Of a DNA stretch of 64,000 nt, positions 41,214 to 49,683 are shown piece after piece. The number at the start of each line of letters is the position of its first letter. Positions within the stretch are counted from its first letter, which is position 1. Position numbers and translations under genes: made by a program. Source of the stretch: JADGNZ01 sp963715895 (GTDB lineage: Bacteria > Acidobacteriota > Thermoanaerobaculia > Gp7-AA8); contig OY970284.1 in NCBI GenBank assembly GCA_963715895.1, positions 5,208,001 through 5,272,000 on the forward strand, read 5' to 3'. The notes beneath the pieces were generated by a model. It saw only the letters and a program-made list of their open reading frames with translations, had not been told where the DNA came from and searched no databases.

Positions 41214-42100
41214 CGCACGCTCCGCACGGCATGCGTACGCGCGCATGCGTCAGCCGCCGCGGCTTGCGCGACCGGTCCGACGACGGCGGCGATCAGGATG
41301 GCGACGAAGGCGAGAGCCAGCATGATGTTCGCCGCGCGGAAGGAACGCGGATCGCCGCGCAGACGTGCCAGACGATGCGTGAGAAACGACGATGCTCCCG
41401 ACTGCAGGAGCAACGTGTCGTCAGGCGTGACCAGTTTTGCCAGCGCCGAAACGAGGTGTTTTCCGAGCCCGCGATCGGCCACCGCTTCATCGCAGGAAAG
41501 CTCGCGATAGAGCGCCAGGCGGGAGCCGATGCTCCAAACCAAAGGGTGAAACCAGAGAATGCAAAGGCCCACTTCATGAATCAGCCGGATCAGGTTGTCG
41601 CGTCGTTTGGCATGCCGCAGCTCGTGGATGAAAACGGCATGGAGCTCGTCCCTGGTCAGCAGCAGGCCGATTCCATCGGGAAGAGAGATGCGCGAACGCA
41701 GCAACCCGTCCACTGCCGGACCGCGCTTTCCCGCCGCTGCCAGCGCATCGCGGCGGCCGTCGCGGATCCGGAGGCAGAGTCTGGCCATCATCACGACAAA
41801 GCCGACGGACCACAGCCCGATGAGGAGTGCAATCGTCGCAGGAGCGCCCGTCGCGCCATCGGTCACGGCGGCAATGGGTCTCGCCGGCGTAAACCATGCG
41901 GCGGCTGATGGCCACAGCCGAGCGGGAACCACGCTGAGCGGTAGGATGAAATTGAGCGACGTGGCCACCCAGATCCAGTATTTCGCGGTGGCGGAGCCGC
42001 GCGGCATCGCCGTCAGAAGAAAGGCCGCCAACCAGACGATCGAGGCGAAGAGCAGATGGGCTTCGATGGATTGAACGACGCGCGCCGCTTCCTCGAGCAT
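41210..42100 (-). CDS. BlaR1/M56 family membrane metallopeptidase
   Basis: This 296-residue sensor-type protease has transmembrane helices at the N-terminus and the zinc motif HELRH at 159-163, with the third ligand probably in LSCDEAVAD. In BlaR1/MecR1 systems such a protein cleaves or signals to the BlaI repressor. The large extracellular penicillin-binding sensor domain of BlaR1 is absent; the protein ends after one more helix (MLALAFVAILIAAVVG) and a short tail. It follows blaI directly in the same operon. Confidence 0.9.
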   Translation of the reverse strand: MLEEAARVVQSIEAHLLFASIVWLAAFLLTAMPRGSATAKYWIWVATSLNFILPLSVVPARLWPSAAAWFTPARPIAAVTDGATGAPATIALLIGLWSVGFVVMMARLCLRIRDGRRDALAAAGKRGPAVDGLLRSRISLPDGIGLLLTRDELHAVFIHELRHAKRRDNLIRLIHEVGLCILWFHPLVWSIGSRLALYRELSCDEAVADRGLGKHLVSALAKLVTPDDTLLLQSGASSFLTHRLARLRGDPRSFRAANIMLALAFVAILIAAVVGPVAQAAAADACARTHAVRSVR

Positions 42101-42101
42101 G

Positions 42102-42491
42102 TCATTTCCTTCCTCGGCCGCGGCTCTTCTCTCTGCCCGCCGCCTTTTCCAGAGCCTTCAGGTCCCTGAGCGTGATCTCGCCGTTCTCGACGAGGCTGGA
42201 GACCAGAAGCCGAGGCGATCCGCCGAACAACTCCAGAAGATCGCGAAGCAGCCCGGTTCGGTGCTCGTTCTGATCGATGGCCGCCTCGAACAGCTGGGCG
42301 TTGCCGATCTTCTTCACCTTGCGCACCGCCCCCTTTTCCTCGAGCCTGTACACCAGCGTCTGTACGGTCGTATAGGCAACGCGTTCTTCCGCGGGCAAGC
42401 TATCCAGAACTTCGCGGACGGCACACGTCCCGAGCTTCCAGACCTGCTCGAGGATTCGTGTTTCGGCTTTCGACAGGCGGGGTCTCTTCAT
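42102..42491 (-). CDS. BlaI/MecI/CopY family repressor
   Basis: This 129-residue winged-helix repressor has the family pattern LSKAETRILEQVWKLG, AYTTVQTLVYRLEEKGAVRK and a helical dimerisation tail. The ATG at 42491 (MKRPRLS) is used; the frame continues upstream to 42602 across the promoter region. It is the first gene of a four-gene operon with the M56 peptidase, the pseudo-hydrolase and the amidohydrolase. It probably represses its own operon via the palindrome just upstream. Confidence 0.92.
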   Translation of the reverse strand: MKRPRLSKAETRILEQVWKLGTCAVREVLDSLPAEERVAYTTVQTLVYRLEEKGAVRKVKKIGNAQLFEAAIDQNEHRTGLLRDLLELFGGSPRLLVSSLVENGEITLRDLKALEKAAGREKSRGRGRK

Positions 42492-42512
42492 GTCTCCCAC
42501 GGCTGCCGGTGA

Positions 42513-42534
42513 TCCTACTACAAAGTCCGTAGGA
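42513..42534 (-). promoter_or_regulatory. Candidate BlaI operator
   Basis: TCCTAC-N10-GTAGGA is an exact 6-bp dyad 22-43 bp upstream of blaI and contains the ACTACA half-site typical of BlaI/MecI operators. On the minus strand TTCACT, 17 bp, TGTAGT gives a weak promoter overlapping the dyad, which fits repression by occlusion. Confidence 0.5.
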
Positions 42535-42629
42535 CGGACAGTGAACGTTTTGTTTCGAGAACGGCGACCAGGTGTTCGCGGGATCTCGCGGGTAGCCCGC
42601 ATTTCTCGTGCATCGTCTCCACTCTGTCA

Positions 42630-42670
42630 CCCGTCGAGGGCCTTCTCCCCCGCGGTTTCTTGCGGGGGAG
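42630..42670. repeat. Palindromic unit, left copy
   Basis: CCCGTCGAGGGCCTTCTCCC followed by a CGCGGTTTCTTGCG hairpin is an inverted near-identical copy of 44405-44450 on the far side of the transposase. Confidence 0.75.
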
Positions 42671-42927
42671 GGCCCGCCGGCCTTCGGCCGACCGCCGTGG
42701 ACGAAGTTGCAGGCGGGACCAGCCGGACCGACCTTTTGCGGTGTCTAAGACGCGAAGAGGTCGAAACCTTAACTGAGGCTACAGAGCCCCGTGGGGGAGG
42801 CTGATCCCGCGCCGGCATAGGTACCACCGTTTGATGACGTTCGGAAGTCCGAACAAGCACGCAGAGCAGATTCTGAGTTCGAATGGCGGCGTACGCGTTC
42901 TTGGACACCTCATGAAAGGAGGGTGTC

Positions 42928-44155
42928 ATGGAAGTAGTCGTTGTAGTGGGAGCAGGTCTGGATGTGCACAAAAAGAAAATCGTGGCGTGTTGTATCGATG
43001 GGCGGAGCAGCCCGCCGACGGTGGTCACGTGCACATTCGGAACGTTTCGCGATGAGATCGAGCGCATGCGTGATTGGTTGATCCAAAGGCAGTGCACGCA
43101 TGTGGCGATGGAAAGCACCGGCGTGTATTGGATGCCGGTATACCAAGTGCTGGAGGGAGTACTGGAAATCATCCTCGGGAACCCCCGCCACATGGCGAAT
43201 GTACCCGGACGAAAGACGGATGTTTCCGATGCGCAGTGGATCGCCAAGCTTCTGCGACATGGCCTGATTCAACCGAACTTCGTTCCACCGCGGCCGATCC
43301 GTGATCTGAGACAGGCCTCGCGTTACCGGCGCAAGCTGATGCAGACGCGCACGGCATGTCTGCTGCGCGTGGAGAAGCTTCTGCAGTGCGCGACCATCAA
43401 GCTGTCTTCGGTTGCCTCAGATATTTTCGGGGTCTCTGGACGTCTGATGCTGGCCGGATTGGCTGGCGGAGTGACGGATCCTCGGGAGTTGTCGGAGTTG
43501 GCCAAAGGGAGGCTGCGTGGGAAGCGAGGGGCGCTGATGCGTGCCTTTCGAGGATCATTCAGCAAGGAAGACGCGAGCCTGCTGCGAGTGGAATTGAAGG
43601 TCATCGCCGATCTGGAAGCTCAGATCGAGCAATTAGAAAAGCTCATTCAGAAGAAAGTCGGCCCCTTCGAAGACGTGATCGCCTTGCTCGACACCATTCC
43701 CGGCGTGAACCGGATATTGGCAATCGATCTGATCGCTGAGATCGGAACGGACATGACGGCCTGGAAGACTGATCGTCAGTTCGCAGCCTGGTCGGGAACC
43801 TGTCCCGGCAATCGCGAAAGTGCCGTGCGTTCGCAAAAAGGCAAAGGCTCGCGAAGGGAACCCCTACGTGAAAACCATCCTCATTCAGGCCGCAGTGGGT
43901 GCCTCACAGACCATCGGTTCGCACCTCGCGCACCGCTTCCACCGCCTTGCTGCGCGCCGCGGACCTCGACGTGCCTTCGTGGCTGTCGCTCGCGAAATCG
44001 CTGTCGCGCTCTACCACATGATCTCCAAGAAGGTCCCGTACACCCCACCCCGGAATGCTGATCCCGAGGTCACCCGACAACAACGCTCACGCCATCTCAT
44101 GCGTGAGCTCACCAAGCTCGGTTATGAGGTGAACTGTAAGCCACTGAACACCTAA
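42928..44155 (+). pseudogene. IS110-family transposase, frameshifted
   Basis: The N-terminal RuvC-like DEDD domain is intact (GAGLDVHKKKIVACCIDG, HVAMESTGVYW, GRKTDVSDAQWIAKLL). The C-terminal Transposase_20 domain begins near TIPGVNRILAIDLIAEIG and includes SGTCPGNRESA, whose Ser is the likely second catalytic residue. Just after it, around 43825-43850, the frame changes by +1: the true C-terminus (KAREGNPYVKTILIQAAVG ... LTKLGYEVNC) continues in the next frame to 44155. A single-base change is the simplest cause; a sequencing error is possible. The ribosome binding site AAAGGAGG lies in a hairpin. Confidence 0.9.
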
Positions 44156-44262
44156 CCTGCTCTCGCGGGCCGCGCCCACGGCCGACAAAACAACCTCCCC
44201 TCGAACGGCCTTTCGAGCCGCCCAGTACCTTTTTGTCTCCCCACCCACCCAAACTTCAGAGC

Positions 44263-44405
44263 AGAAGGTGCCGACAGGCGGATGAGGGGGCGTTTCCGGG
44301 TGTGTTAGTTGCGCGCGACTCGTGCCTTAAAGCGGCGCTTGGGCTAGCGCCGCAAGATCGTTCATGTCGCGTATACGCCCCCTCATCCGCCTATCGGCAC
44401 CTTCT
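44263..44405. repeat. 143-bp inverted-repeat element
   Basis: Thirty-base arms 44263-44292 and 44376-44405 are complementary with one mismatch (core GGCGGATGAGGGGGCG). They enclose an 83-bp centre with its own CGGCGCTTG/TAGCGCCG stem. It looks like a palindromic MITE or REP cluster beside the transposase. Confidence 0.85.
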
Positions 44406-44450
44406 CCCCCCGCAAAAAACCGCGGGGGGAGAAGGCCCTCGACGGGCAAC
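44404..44450. repeat. Palindromic unit, right copy
   Basis: CTCCCCCCGC-AAAAAAC-CGCGGGGGGAG followed by AAGGCCCTCGACGGG is the inverted counterpart of the 42630-42670 unit, about 1.8 kb away. Confidence 0.75.
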
Positions 44451-44490
44451 AGGCTGCCGACAATTTAGTGAGTCTGGGAAAAATTGCGGC

Positions 44491-45705
44491 CTAGTGGCGT
44501 ACCGATCGGCGGCGCGTTTCCGGCGGGGGGTCGGGGTAATAGACCATCACATACAGGTTGTTGACCATCAGGTCCGTTCCCTCGAACCCGTTGCCGAACG
44601 AGAAGCTCCATCCGAAGTTCGGCGCGGGAGGAGCGGACTGGCAGAGCACGTTGCTCCCCGCGGCTGCCGTGCACGTCCAGTAGAGATAGGGTTGAAGATG
44701 GGAGAACGGCCCAACCTTGACATCCGGTGTCAGGACGGCAGGAGTTCCCTGGCTCAGGTGCAACTGGTTGTAATAGAGATTCCCCATCGGATTGTCCATG
44801 CAGCCGAAGCCGCACGAATCACTGACCGGGATCGGGGGCAGCTGCCAGTTTGCGTGTCCCAGGTAAACGGCCGCGTTCATCCCGTTGATCCAGTTTTCCG
44901 CGGTCGTGTGCGACATCGACCCGTCCGGATTGATGCATGACGTGCCGTCGCCGTTCGTGCACTGCGCGCCGAACAGTTGCGTCCTGGCAAGATCGGCGTT
45001 GGCGATCCAGGTCACGTCGGCCACAGGATCGTAAACCGTCTGTCCGTCGCCGCTGACCTGAAGTCCGTTCCCGGACGGGGCCGGAGAGCCGGGCACGTTG
45101 CCTTCGATCATGGGAAGGGCGTACATGTAGTGCTTGTCGACGTTGGAGCCCTCCCATCCCGTATTGAACGAGAACGTGGCAAATCCCTGGCTGGCGTTCG
45201 CGCTCGCGGTATCCGACCAATAGAGATAGGGCTGAAAATTCGTGAACGGACCGGTGGCGGTGGCAGGGATCGGCACCGCGGTCGAGGGAAAGGAAAATCC
45301 CAACGAGGTGTAAAACAGCGAGCCCATCGCGCTGCTGGTGCAGTTCGCTCCGAAGGAGTTCCCGTTGGGTCCTTTCGCGCCGCACGTCGGATCGATCGTC
45401 GGCGTGGCGGGAAGCTGCCAGTTGTTGTGCCCGAGGTAGCCGGCATCTCCATTCATGGCGTTCAGCGCAGCCACCCACTGAAGCGCGGTCGGATAGCTCA
45501 TCGCGCCGTTCGGCATGATCTTGGCGACCCCGAACCTCCCGGCAACCGTCCCCGCCAGGTTGGCATCGGCCAGCCATGTCACATGTAGAACGCTGTCATG
45601 AACGGTCAGCCCGCCGTCGGTCGGGACGAGTGCGGCAGCAGCGCCGGCCGCGACCAGCGCAGACATCATGGCGGCAAGGAGCGATGCCGTGCGTGTCGGT
45701 GTCAT
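44491..45705 (-). CDS. Secreted protein with duplicated DUF1566-like domain
   Basis: From the ATG at 45705 this 404-residue protein has a signal peptide (LLAAMMSALVAAGAAAA) and two similar halves. Each has a strand with TWxANADLA (HVTWLADANLAGT; DVTWIANADLART), a Trp-centred helix (TALQWVAALNAMNG; TAENWINGMNAAVYLG), GHxNWQLP and a FQPYLYW or LQPYLYW strand. DUF1566/Lcl-type domains occur in extracellular proteins with C-type-lectin-like folds. The tail DPPPETRRRSVRH has no known sorting signal. It was probably made by internal duplication. Confidence 0.78.
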   Translation of the reverse strand: MTPTRTASLLAAMMSALVAAGAAAALVPTDGGLTVHDSVLHVTWLADANLAGTVAGRFGVAKIMPNGAMSYPTALQWVAALNAMNGDAGYLGHNNWQLPATPTIDPTCGAKGPNGNSFGANCTSSAMGSLFYTSLGFSFPSTAVPIPATATGPFTNFQPYLYWSDTASANASQGFATFSFNTGWEGSNVDKHYMYALPMIEGNVPGSPAPSGNGLQVSGDGQTVYDPVADVTWIANADLARTQLFGAQCTNGDGTSCINPDGSMSHTTAENWINGMNAAVYLGHANWQLPPIPVSDSCGFGCMDNPMGNLYYNQLHLSQGTPAVLTPDVKVGPFSHLQPYLYWTCTAAAGSNVLCQSAPPAPNFGWSFSFGNGFEGTDLMVNNLYVMVYYPDPPPETRRRSVRH

Positions 45706-45889
45706 CGGTGTTCCGACGGTGATCGTGCGGCTTTGTTTACACGGACCATCGTCCGGGGTCACGCATTCGATTCAAGGCTCGCGACGCTCCGCGCTCACGT
45801 GAATCTCCGCCTGCGAACGATCTCGATCCGAAGCAATCCGAACGAGCGCGCGCCATCTGCACCGCGGCACACCACATTACAATCGCCTT

Positions 45890-46636
45890 GTGGGCTCTTC
45901 CGTGTGCATCGATCGAGCGACCGTGGTTGGATCGAACGGCGAGGCCATCGTAAGGGACATCTCGCTGCGAATCGATCCGGGGCAGTCGGTGGCGGTGATC
46001 GGCAGGAGCGGGGCGGGCAAGACCACGCTGCTTCGGCTTCTCAACGGGCTGGCCGAGCCGCTCCGCGGGACGGTCGACATCGATGGCTTGCCGCTTCGTG
46101 GATCTGACCTGGCCGAACGCCGGCGGCGCATCGGCACGATTCTGCAGGCTCCGGCGCTGTTTCCTCATCGGACGGTGTTTGAGAACGTGGCCACCGTGCC
46201 GCGTCTCCTAGGCTGGCCTGACCAGCGCATCCGGCAAGCGAGTGCGGAATTGCTCGAACGCCTGGACATACCCTTCGATCAATTTGGCGGACGCTTTCCA
46301 CGCTCGCTTTCCGGAGGCGAACAGCAGCGCGTGGGGATCGCCCGGGCCATGGTGGCAGCGCCGCCGCTGCTGCTCTGCGACGAGCCATTCAGTGCACTCG
46401 ATCCGATCGTTCGCCGCGATCTCCAGGATGCCTTCATTGCGCTGCGCGATAGCGGCAACGTCACCTTGCTGTTCGTCACGCACGATGTCGCCGAAGCGCT
46501 TCGCGTGGCGCAGAGGATCGTGCTGATCGAAGAGGGAGCGATCGCCGCGGACCTCCCGGCCGGCGATTTCGTTCGATCGGCGCATCCGCTGATCCGCCGC
46601 TTTCTCGACGCCGCCCGCATCCCGGAGGCATCATGA
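45890..46636 (+). CDS. Osmoprotectant ABC transporter ATP-binding protein
   Basis: This 248-residue ATPase starts at the GTG at 45890. Walker A GRSGAGKT is at 38-45, the signature SLSGGEQQ begins at 138, Walker B LLLCDEPFSALD follows, and the switch region is FVTHDVAEALRVA. It lacks the C-terminal CBS domains of OpuCA-type proteins. Sharing an operon with an OpuCB-like permease and OpuCC-like binding protein assigns it to glycine betaine/choline-type uptake. It overlaps the permease start by 4 bp. Confidence 0.87.
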   Translation: MGSSVCIDRATVVGSNGEAIVRDISLRIDPGQSVAVIGRSGAGKTTLLRLLNGLAEPLRGTVDIDGLPLRGSDLAERRRRIGTILQAPALFPHRTVFENVATVPRLLGWPDQRIRQASAELLERLDIPFDQFGGRFPRSLSGGEQQRVGIARAMVAAPPLLLCDEPFSALDPIVRRDLQDAFIALRDSGNVTLLFVTHDVAEALRVAQRIVLIEEGAIAADLPAGDFVRSAHPLIRRFLDAARIPEAS

Positions 46637-47256
46637 GCGACCTGAGCGCCGAGATCGTTCACGCCACCGCGCAGCACCTGCTCATCGTCGGCACGGCCAT
46701 GCTCGTGGCAACGTCCGCCGGCATTCCCATCGGCATCGCCTGCGTCCGTCATCCGCGCTCCGGGCGGGTCGTCCTCCGTCTGATCGACATGATTCAGACC
46801 ATTCCCTCGCTGGCGCTGTTCGGGTTCCTCATTCCGTTGCCTCTGATTGGCGGCATCGGCATCCGCACGGCCATCGTCGCTCTGATTCTTTACTCACTCC
46901 TGCCGGTGGTCCGGAACACCGTGACCGGGATTGCCGGCGTCGATCCGTTGATCCGGGAGGCGGCCACGGCACTGGGAATGACCGAGCGCCAGCGCTTAGT
47001 GCGGATCGATCTCCCTCTGGCGCTGCCGTCGATCTTCGGAGGCATTCGCATCGCCACGGTGATTGCCATCGGCGTGGCCACGATCGCCGCGGCCGTCGGC
47101 GGCGGAGGATTGGGCACGTTGATCTTCCGCGGCGTGGCCATGGTCGACAGCACTCGGATCCTGGCGGGGGCCCTGCCGGCAGCGGCCCTGGCCGTCGCTG
47201 CCGATCTGCTCTTCGGCGCCGCGGAGCGACTGGCCGCAAGACGGCTGGGCGTGTGA
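46633..47256 (+). CDS. Osmoprotectant ABC transporter permease
   Basis: This 207-residue, six-helix permease resembles OpuCB/YehW. It shows the family's IDMIQTIPSLALFGFLIPL segment, LYSLLPVVRNTVTGI, and the EAA-like loop REAATALGMTERQRLVRIDLPLALP, then GGGGLGTLIFRG. Only one permease gene is present, so it may work as a homodimer or with a permease elsewhere. It is coupled to the ATPase (4-bp overlap). Confidence 0.87.
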   Translation: MSDLSAEIVHATAQHLLIVGTAMLVATSAGIPIGIACVRHPRSGRVVLRLIDMIQTIPSLALFGFLIPLPLIGGIGIRTAIVALILYSLLPVVRNTVTGIAGVDPLIREAATALGMTERQRLVRIDLPLALPSIFGGIRIATVIAIGVATIAAAVGGGGLGTLIFRGVAMVDSTRILAGALPAAALAVAADLLFGAAERLAARRLGV

Positions 47257-47266
47257 GCCTGCGACA

Positions 47267-48136
47267 ATGTCTCCCATGCGCCGCGCACGTCTTCTCGGAT
47301 CGATCGCCATTCTCGTCATCGCAGCCTGCTCGAAACAGAAGCCCGTTGTCGTCGGCTCCAAGAACTTCACGGAGTCCGTGCTCCTCGGCGAGATCGTGGC
47401 GCAGCGACTCGAGCGCGCCGGCTGTGCCGTGGAGCGCAAACTCGATCTCGGCGGCACGCTGGTCTGCGACAAGGCCATCACCGCGGGATCGCTCGACGTC
47501 TATCCCGAGTACTCCGGAACCGCGCTCACGGCCATCCTTCATCATGAGGCCATGCGCGATCGCACCGCGGTCATGAAGAGAGTGGCCGCGGACTACGGAG
47601 CACGCGGGCTCTCGTGGGGACCGGCACTCGGTTTCGAGAACACGTTCGCCATGATCGTTCGCACGAGCGACGCGCAACGGTTCCCGCTCAAGACCATCTC
47701 CGATCTCACCCGGGTCAGCGCGACGTTCCGTCCGGGCTTCGGCTACGAGTTCGTCGAACGGCCGGATGGGTGGAATGGACTGCTGCGGCAATACGGACTG
47801 CACTTCGCGGAGCCGCCGCGCACGATGGATCTGGGACTGACGTATCGCGCCCTTGCCGCGGGCGAGATCGACCTGATCGCCGGCAATTCCACCGACGGCC
47901 TCATCGACGCACTCGGTCTCACGGTCCTGGCCGACGACCGCCACTTCTTCCCACCGTACGACGCGGCGCTGGTCGTGCGTCGTGACCTTGAGACAAAATG
48001 CGCCGCCGGTCCGGCCGCACTGGCATCCCTCGAAGGCCGGCTCGATGCCTCGACCATGCGCCGCCTGAACCTGGCCATCGACCGTGACAAACGGAGCCCA
48101 TCCGAGGTGGCCAGAGCATGGCTGAGGGAAAAGTGA
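47267..48136 (+). CDS. Glycine betaine/osmoprotectant-binding lipoprotein
   Basis: This 289-residue protein has a lipoprotein signal with lipobox IAAC (Cys21) and the OpuAC/OpuCC-type fold: VVVGSKNFTESVLLGEIVAQ, DVYPEYSGTALTAIL, GLTYRALAAGEIDLIAGNSTDG. The YPEYSGT motif supports choline or betaine binding. It overlaps the following MFS gene by 19 bp. Confidence 0.88.
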   Translation: MSPMRRARLLGSIAILVIAACSKQKPVVVGSKNFTESVLLGEIVAQRLERAGCAVERKLDLGGTLVCDKAITAGSLDVYPEYSGTALTAILHHEAMRDRTAVMKRVAADYGARGLSWGPALGFENTFAMIVRTSDAQRFPLKTISDLTRVSATFRPGFGYEFVERPDGWNGLLRQYGLHFAEPPRTMDLGLTYRALAAGEIDLIAGNSTDGLIDALGLTVLADDRHFFPPYDAALVVRRDLETKCAAGPAALASLEGRLDASTMRRLNLAIDRDKRSPSEVARAWLREK

Positions 48137-49683
48137 CCTCATCACGCGCACGCAACTGGACGCTGGCGGCGGCCATCCTGGGCTCCTGCATGGCCTTCAT
48201 CGACGGGACGGTGGTCAACATCGCCATTCCCGTACTGCAGCGTTCGATGGGAGCGACTGTCAGCGATACGCAGTGGATCGTCGACGCTTATCTGCTCGTA
48301 CTCTCTTCGCTCATGCTCGCGGGCGGGGGGCTCGGCGATCACATCGGCCGCCGCAAGGTGTTTGCAATCGGCATCGCCATGTTCGCTGCTGCGTCCGCCG
48401 TTTGCGGGGCCGCCGCGAGCCCCCAGCAGCTCATCGCGGCGCGCGCCTTTCAGGGTCTGGGCGCGGCGCTGCTGGTTCCGGGCAGCCTGGCCATCATCAC
48501 CGCGGCCTTCCCGGCTGGTGAGCGTGGCCGCGCCATCGGCACATGGTCGTCACTCACCTCGCTCGCCGTCATCGCCGGCCCGCTCTTCGGCGGCTGGCTG
48601 GTGCAGGCGGTGTCATGGCGCGCGGTCTTCTACATCAATCTCCCGATTGCAGCGATCACACTCCTGATCGTCTGGCGATCCATGCCGCCGGATCAGAAAT
48701 CGGAGAATGCCGGGAGGATCGACTGGGGCGGAACTCTCCTCGTGACGACCGCGCTCGCGGCACTCTCGTTCGGAATGATCGAGGCGCCGTCTCTTGGAAT
48801 GCGAAGCCCCCTCGTCATCGGGTCGCTGCTGCTTGGGACGATTGCATTCGCGGCCTTCATTGCCCTCGAGCGGCGGATCGACGATCCGATCATGCCGCTC
48901 GCGCTGTTCCGTTCCCGCGTCTTCAGCGGCGCGAACCTGTTGACGTTGCTGCTTTACGCAGCGCTTTCGACGGTGACCTTTCTGCTTCCCTTCAACCTGA
49001 TCCAGGTGCAGCACTACTCGCCGTCGCAGGCGGGAGCGGCGTTTCTTCCGTTCGTGGCCACCCTTGCGATCCTCTCGCGATGGACCGGCGGACTGGCCGA
49101 TCGCTTCGGACCGCGGCTGCCGCTGATCGTCGGTCCCCTGCTGGCCTGTTGCGGATTCCTGCTACTGGCTCGTCCATCCATCGGCGGTTCGTATTGGACG
49201 ACCTTCTTTCCCGGCGTTCTGCTCCTCGGACTGGGCATGGCCACGACGGTCGCTCCGCTGACGACGACCGTCATGACGTCCTTCGGAGAGGAGAAGCATG
49301 CCGGTGCGGCATCCGGCATCAACAACACGGTCGCGCGAGCGGCCGGTCTGCTGTCGATCGCGCTATTCGGTGCGCTCTCCATCATGATTTTCGCCCGGGC
49401 GCTCGACGCGCGTCTGGCCTCGGCAGGCGCCTCTCCCGCGCTGCGCCAGGCGATGGCGGCACAGCGGTTGCGCCTGGCGGACGCGAAGCCTCCGGCGACA
49501 CTCGACGCTACCGAGCGAGCCCGCGTATCCGCGGCCGTCGGCCAGGCCTTCGTGCGCGCGTTTCGCATCAGCATGCTGGCGTCCGCGGCACTGGCCGCCC
49601 TGAGCGCGGTTGGAGCGCTCGTGATCGGCCGGCCCGCCGGAAGCGCGGGCGGCCTGACCAGATCTGGCGTATCGTCCGGTTGA
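48118..49683 (+). CDS. MFS drug exporter (DHA2, EmrB/QacA-like)
   Basis: The 521-residue protein has 14 predicted helices. Helix 1 carries SCMAFIDGTVVNIAIPVLQ (motif D1), the loop 2-3 motif is GGGLGDHIGRRKVF and helix 5 has the antiporter-type AGPLFGGWLVQ. DHA2 members expel drugs or metabolites with protons. Its ATG lies inside the binding-protein gene (19-bp overlap) and its stop overlaps the SemiSWEET start, so it is translated from the osmoprotectant operon mRNA. Confidence 0.9.
   Translation: MAEGKVTSSRARNWTLAAAILGSCMAFIDGTVVNIAIPVLQRSMGATVSDTQWIVDAYLLVLSSLMLAGGGLGDHIGRRKVFAIGIAMFAAASAVCGAAASPQQLIAARAFQGLGAALLVPGSLAIITAAFPAGERGRAIGTWSSLTSLAVIAGPLFGGWLVQAVSWRAVFYINLPIAAITLLIVWRSMPPDQKSENAGRIDWGGTLLVTTALAALSFGMIEAPSLGMRSPLVIGSLLLGTIAFAAFIALERRIDDPIMPLALFRSRVFSGANLLTLLLYAALSTVTFLLPFNLIQVQHYSPSQAGAAFLPFVATLAILSRWTGGLADRFGPRLPLIVGPLLACCGFLLLARPSIGGSYWTTFFPGVLLLGLGMATTVAPLTTTVMTSFGEEKHAGAASGINNTVARAAGLLSIALFGALSIMIFARALDARLASAGASPALRQAMAAQRLRLADAKPPATLDATERARVSAAVGQAFVRAFRISMLASAALAALSAVGALVIGRPAGSAGGLTRSGVSSG

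Larger units (their letters stand above)
42492..42927. other. Noncoding region upstream of the IS110 transposase
   Basis: Besides the BlaI operator this 436-bp stretch holds the decayed MITE arm at 42592-42607, a palindromic unit at 42630-42670, a hairpin GTTCGGA-AGT-CCGAAC near 42839, and a GACACC/GGTGTC stem near 42903-42926 that encloses the transposase's AAAGGAGG site. For the IS110 group the bridge RNA is known to be encoded in noncoding DNA at an element end, so it may lie here. No protein gene is convincing. Confidence 0.5.
44156..44490. other. Noncoding region downstream of the IS110 transposase
   Basis: This 335-bp stretch contains a GACAAAA/TTTTGTC stem with an inner CTCGAA/TTCGAG hairpin (44180-44237), then the large inverted repeat and the right palindromic unit listed separately. 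It is a candidate site for the element's right end or its bridge RNA if the element belongs to the IS1111 type. No protein gene is seen. Confidence 0.5.

Noticed and set aside
43825..43850. Programmed frameshift in the IS110 transposase
   Set aside because: The downstream frame is +1 relative to the upstream one, whereas slippage on the AAAAAGG run would give -1; IS110 transposases are normally single-frame.
48543..49682. N-terminal extension of the SemiSWEET gene over the MFS gene
   Set aside because: The real SemiSWEET starts at 49683 with family-length and motifs; the upstream part is an out-of-frame reading of the exporter.
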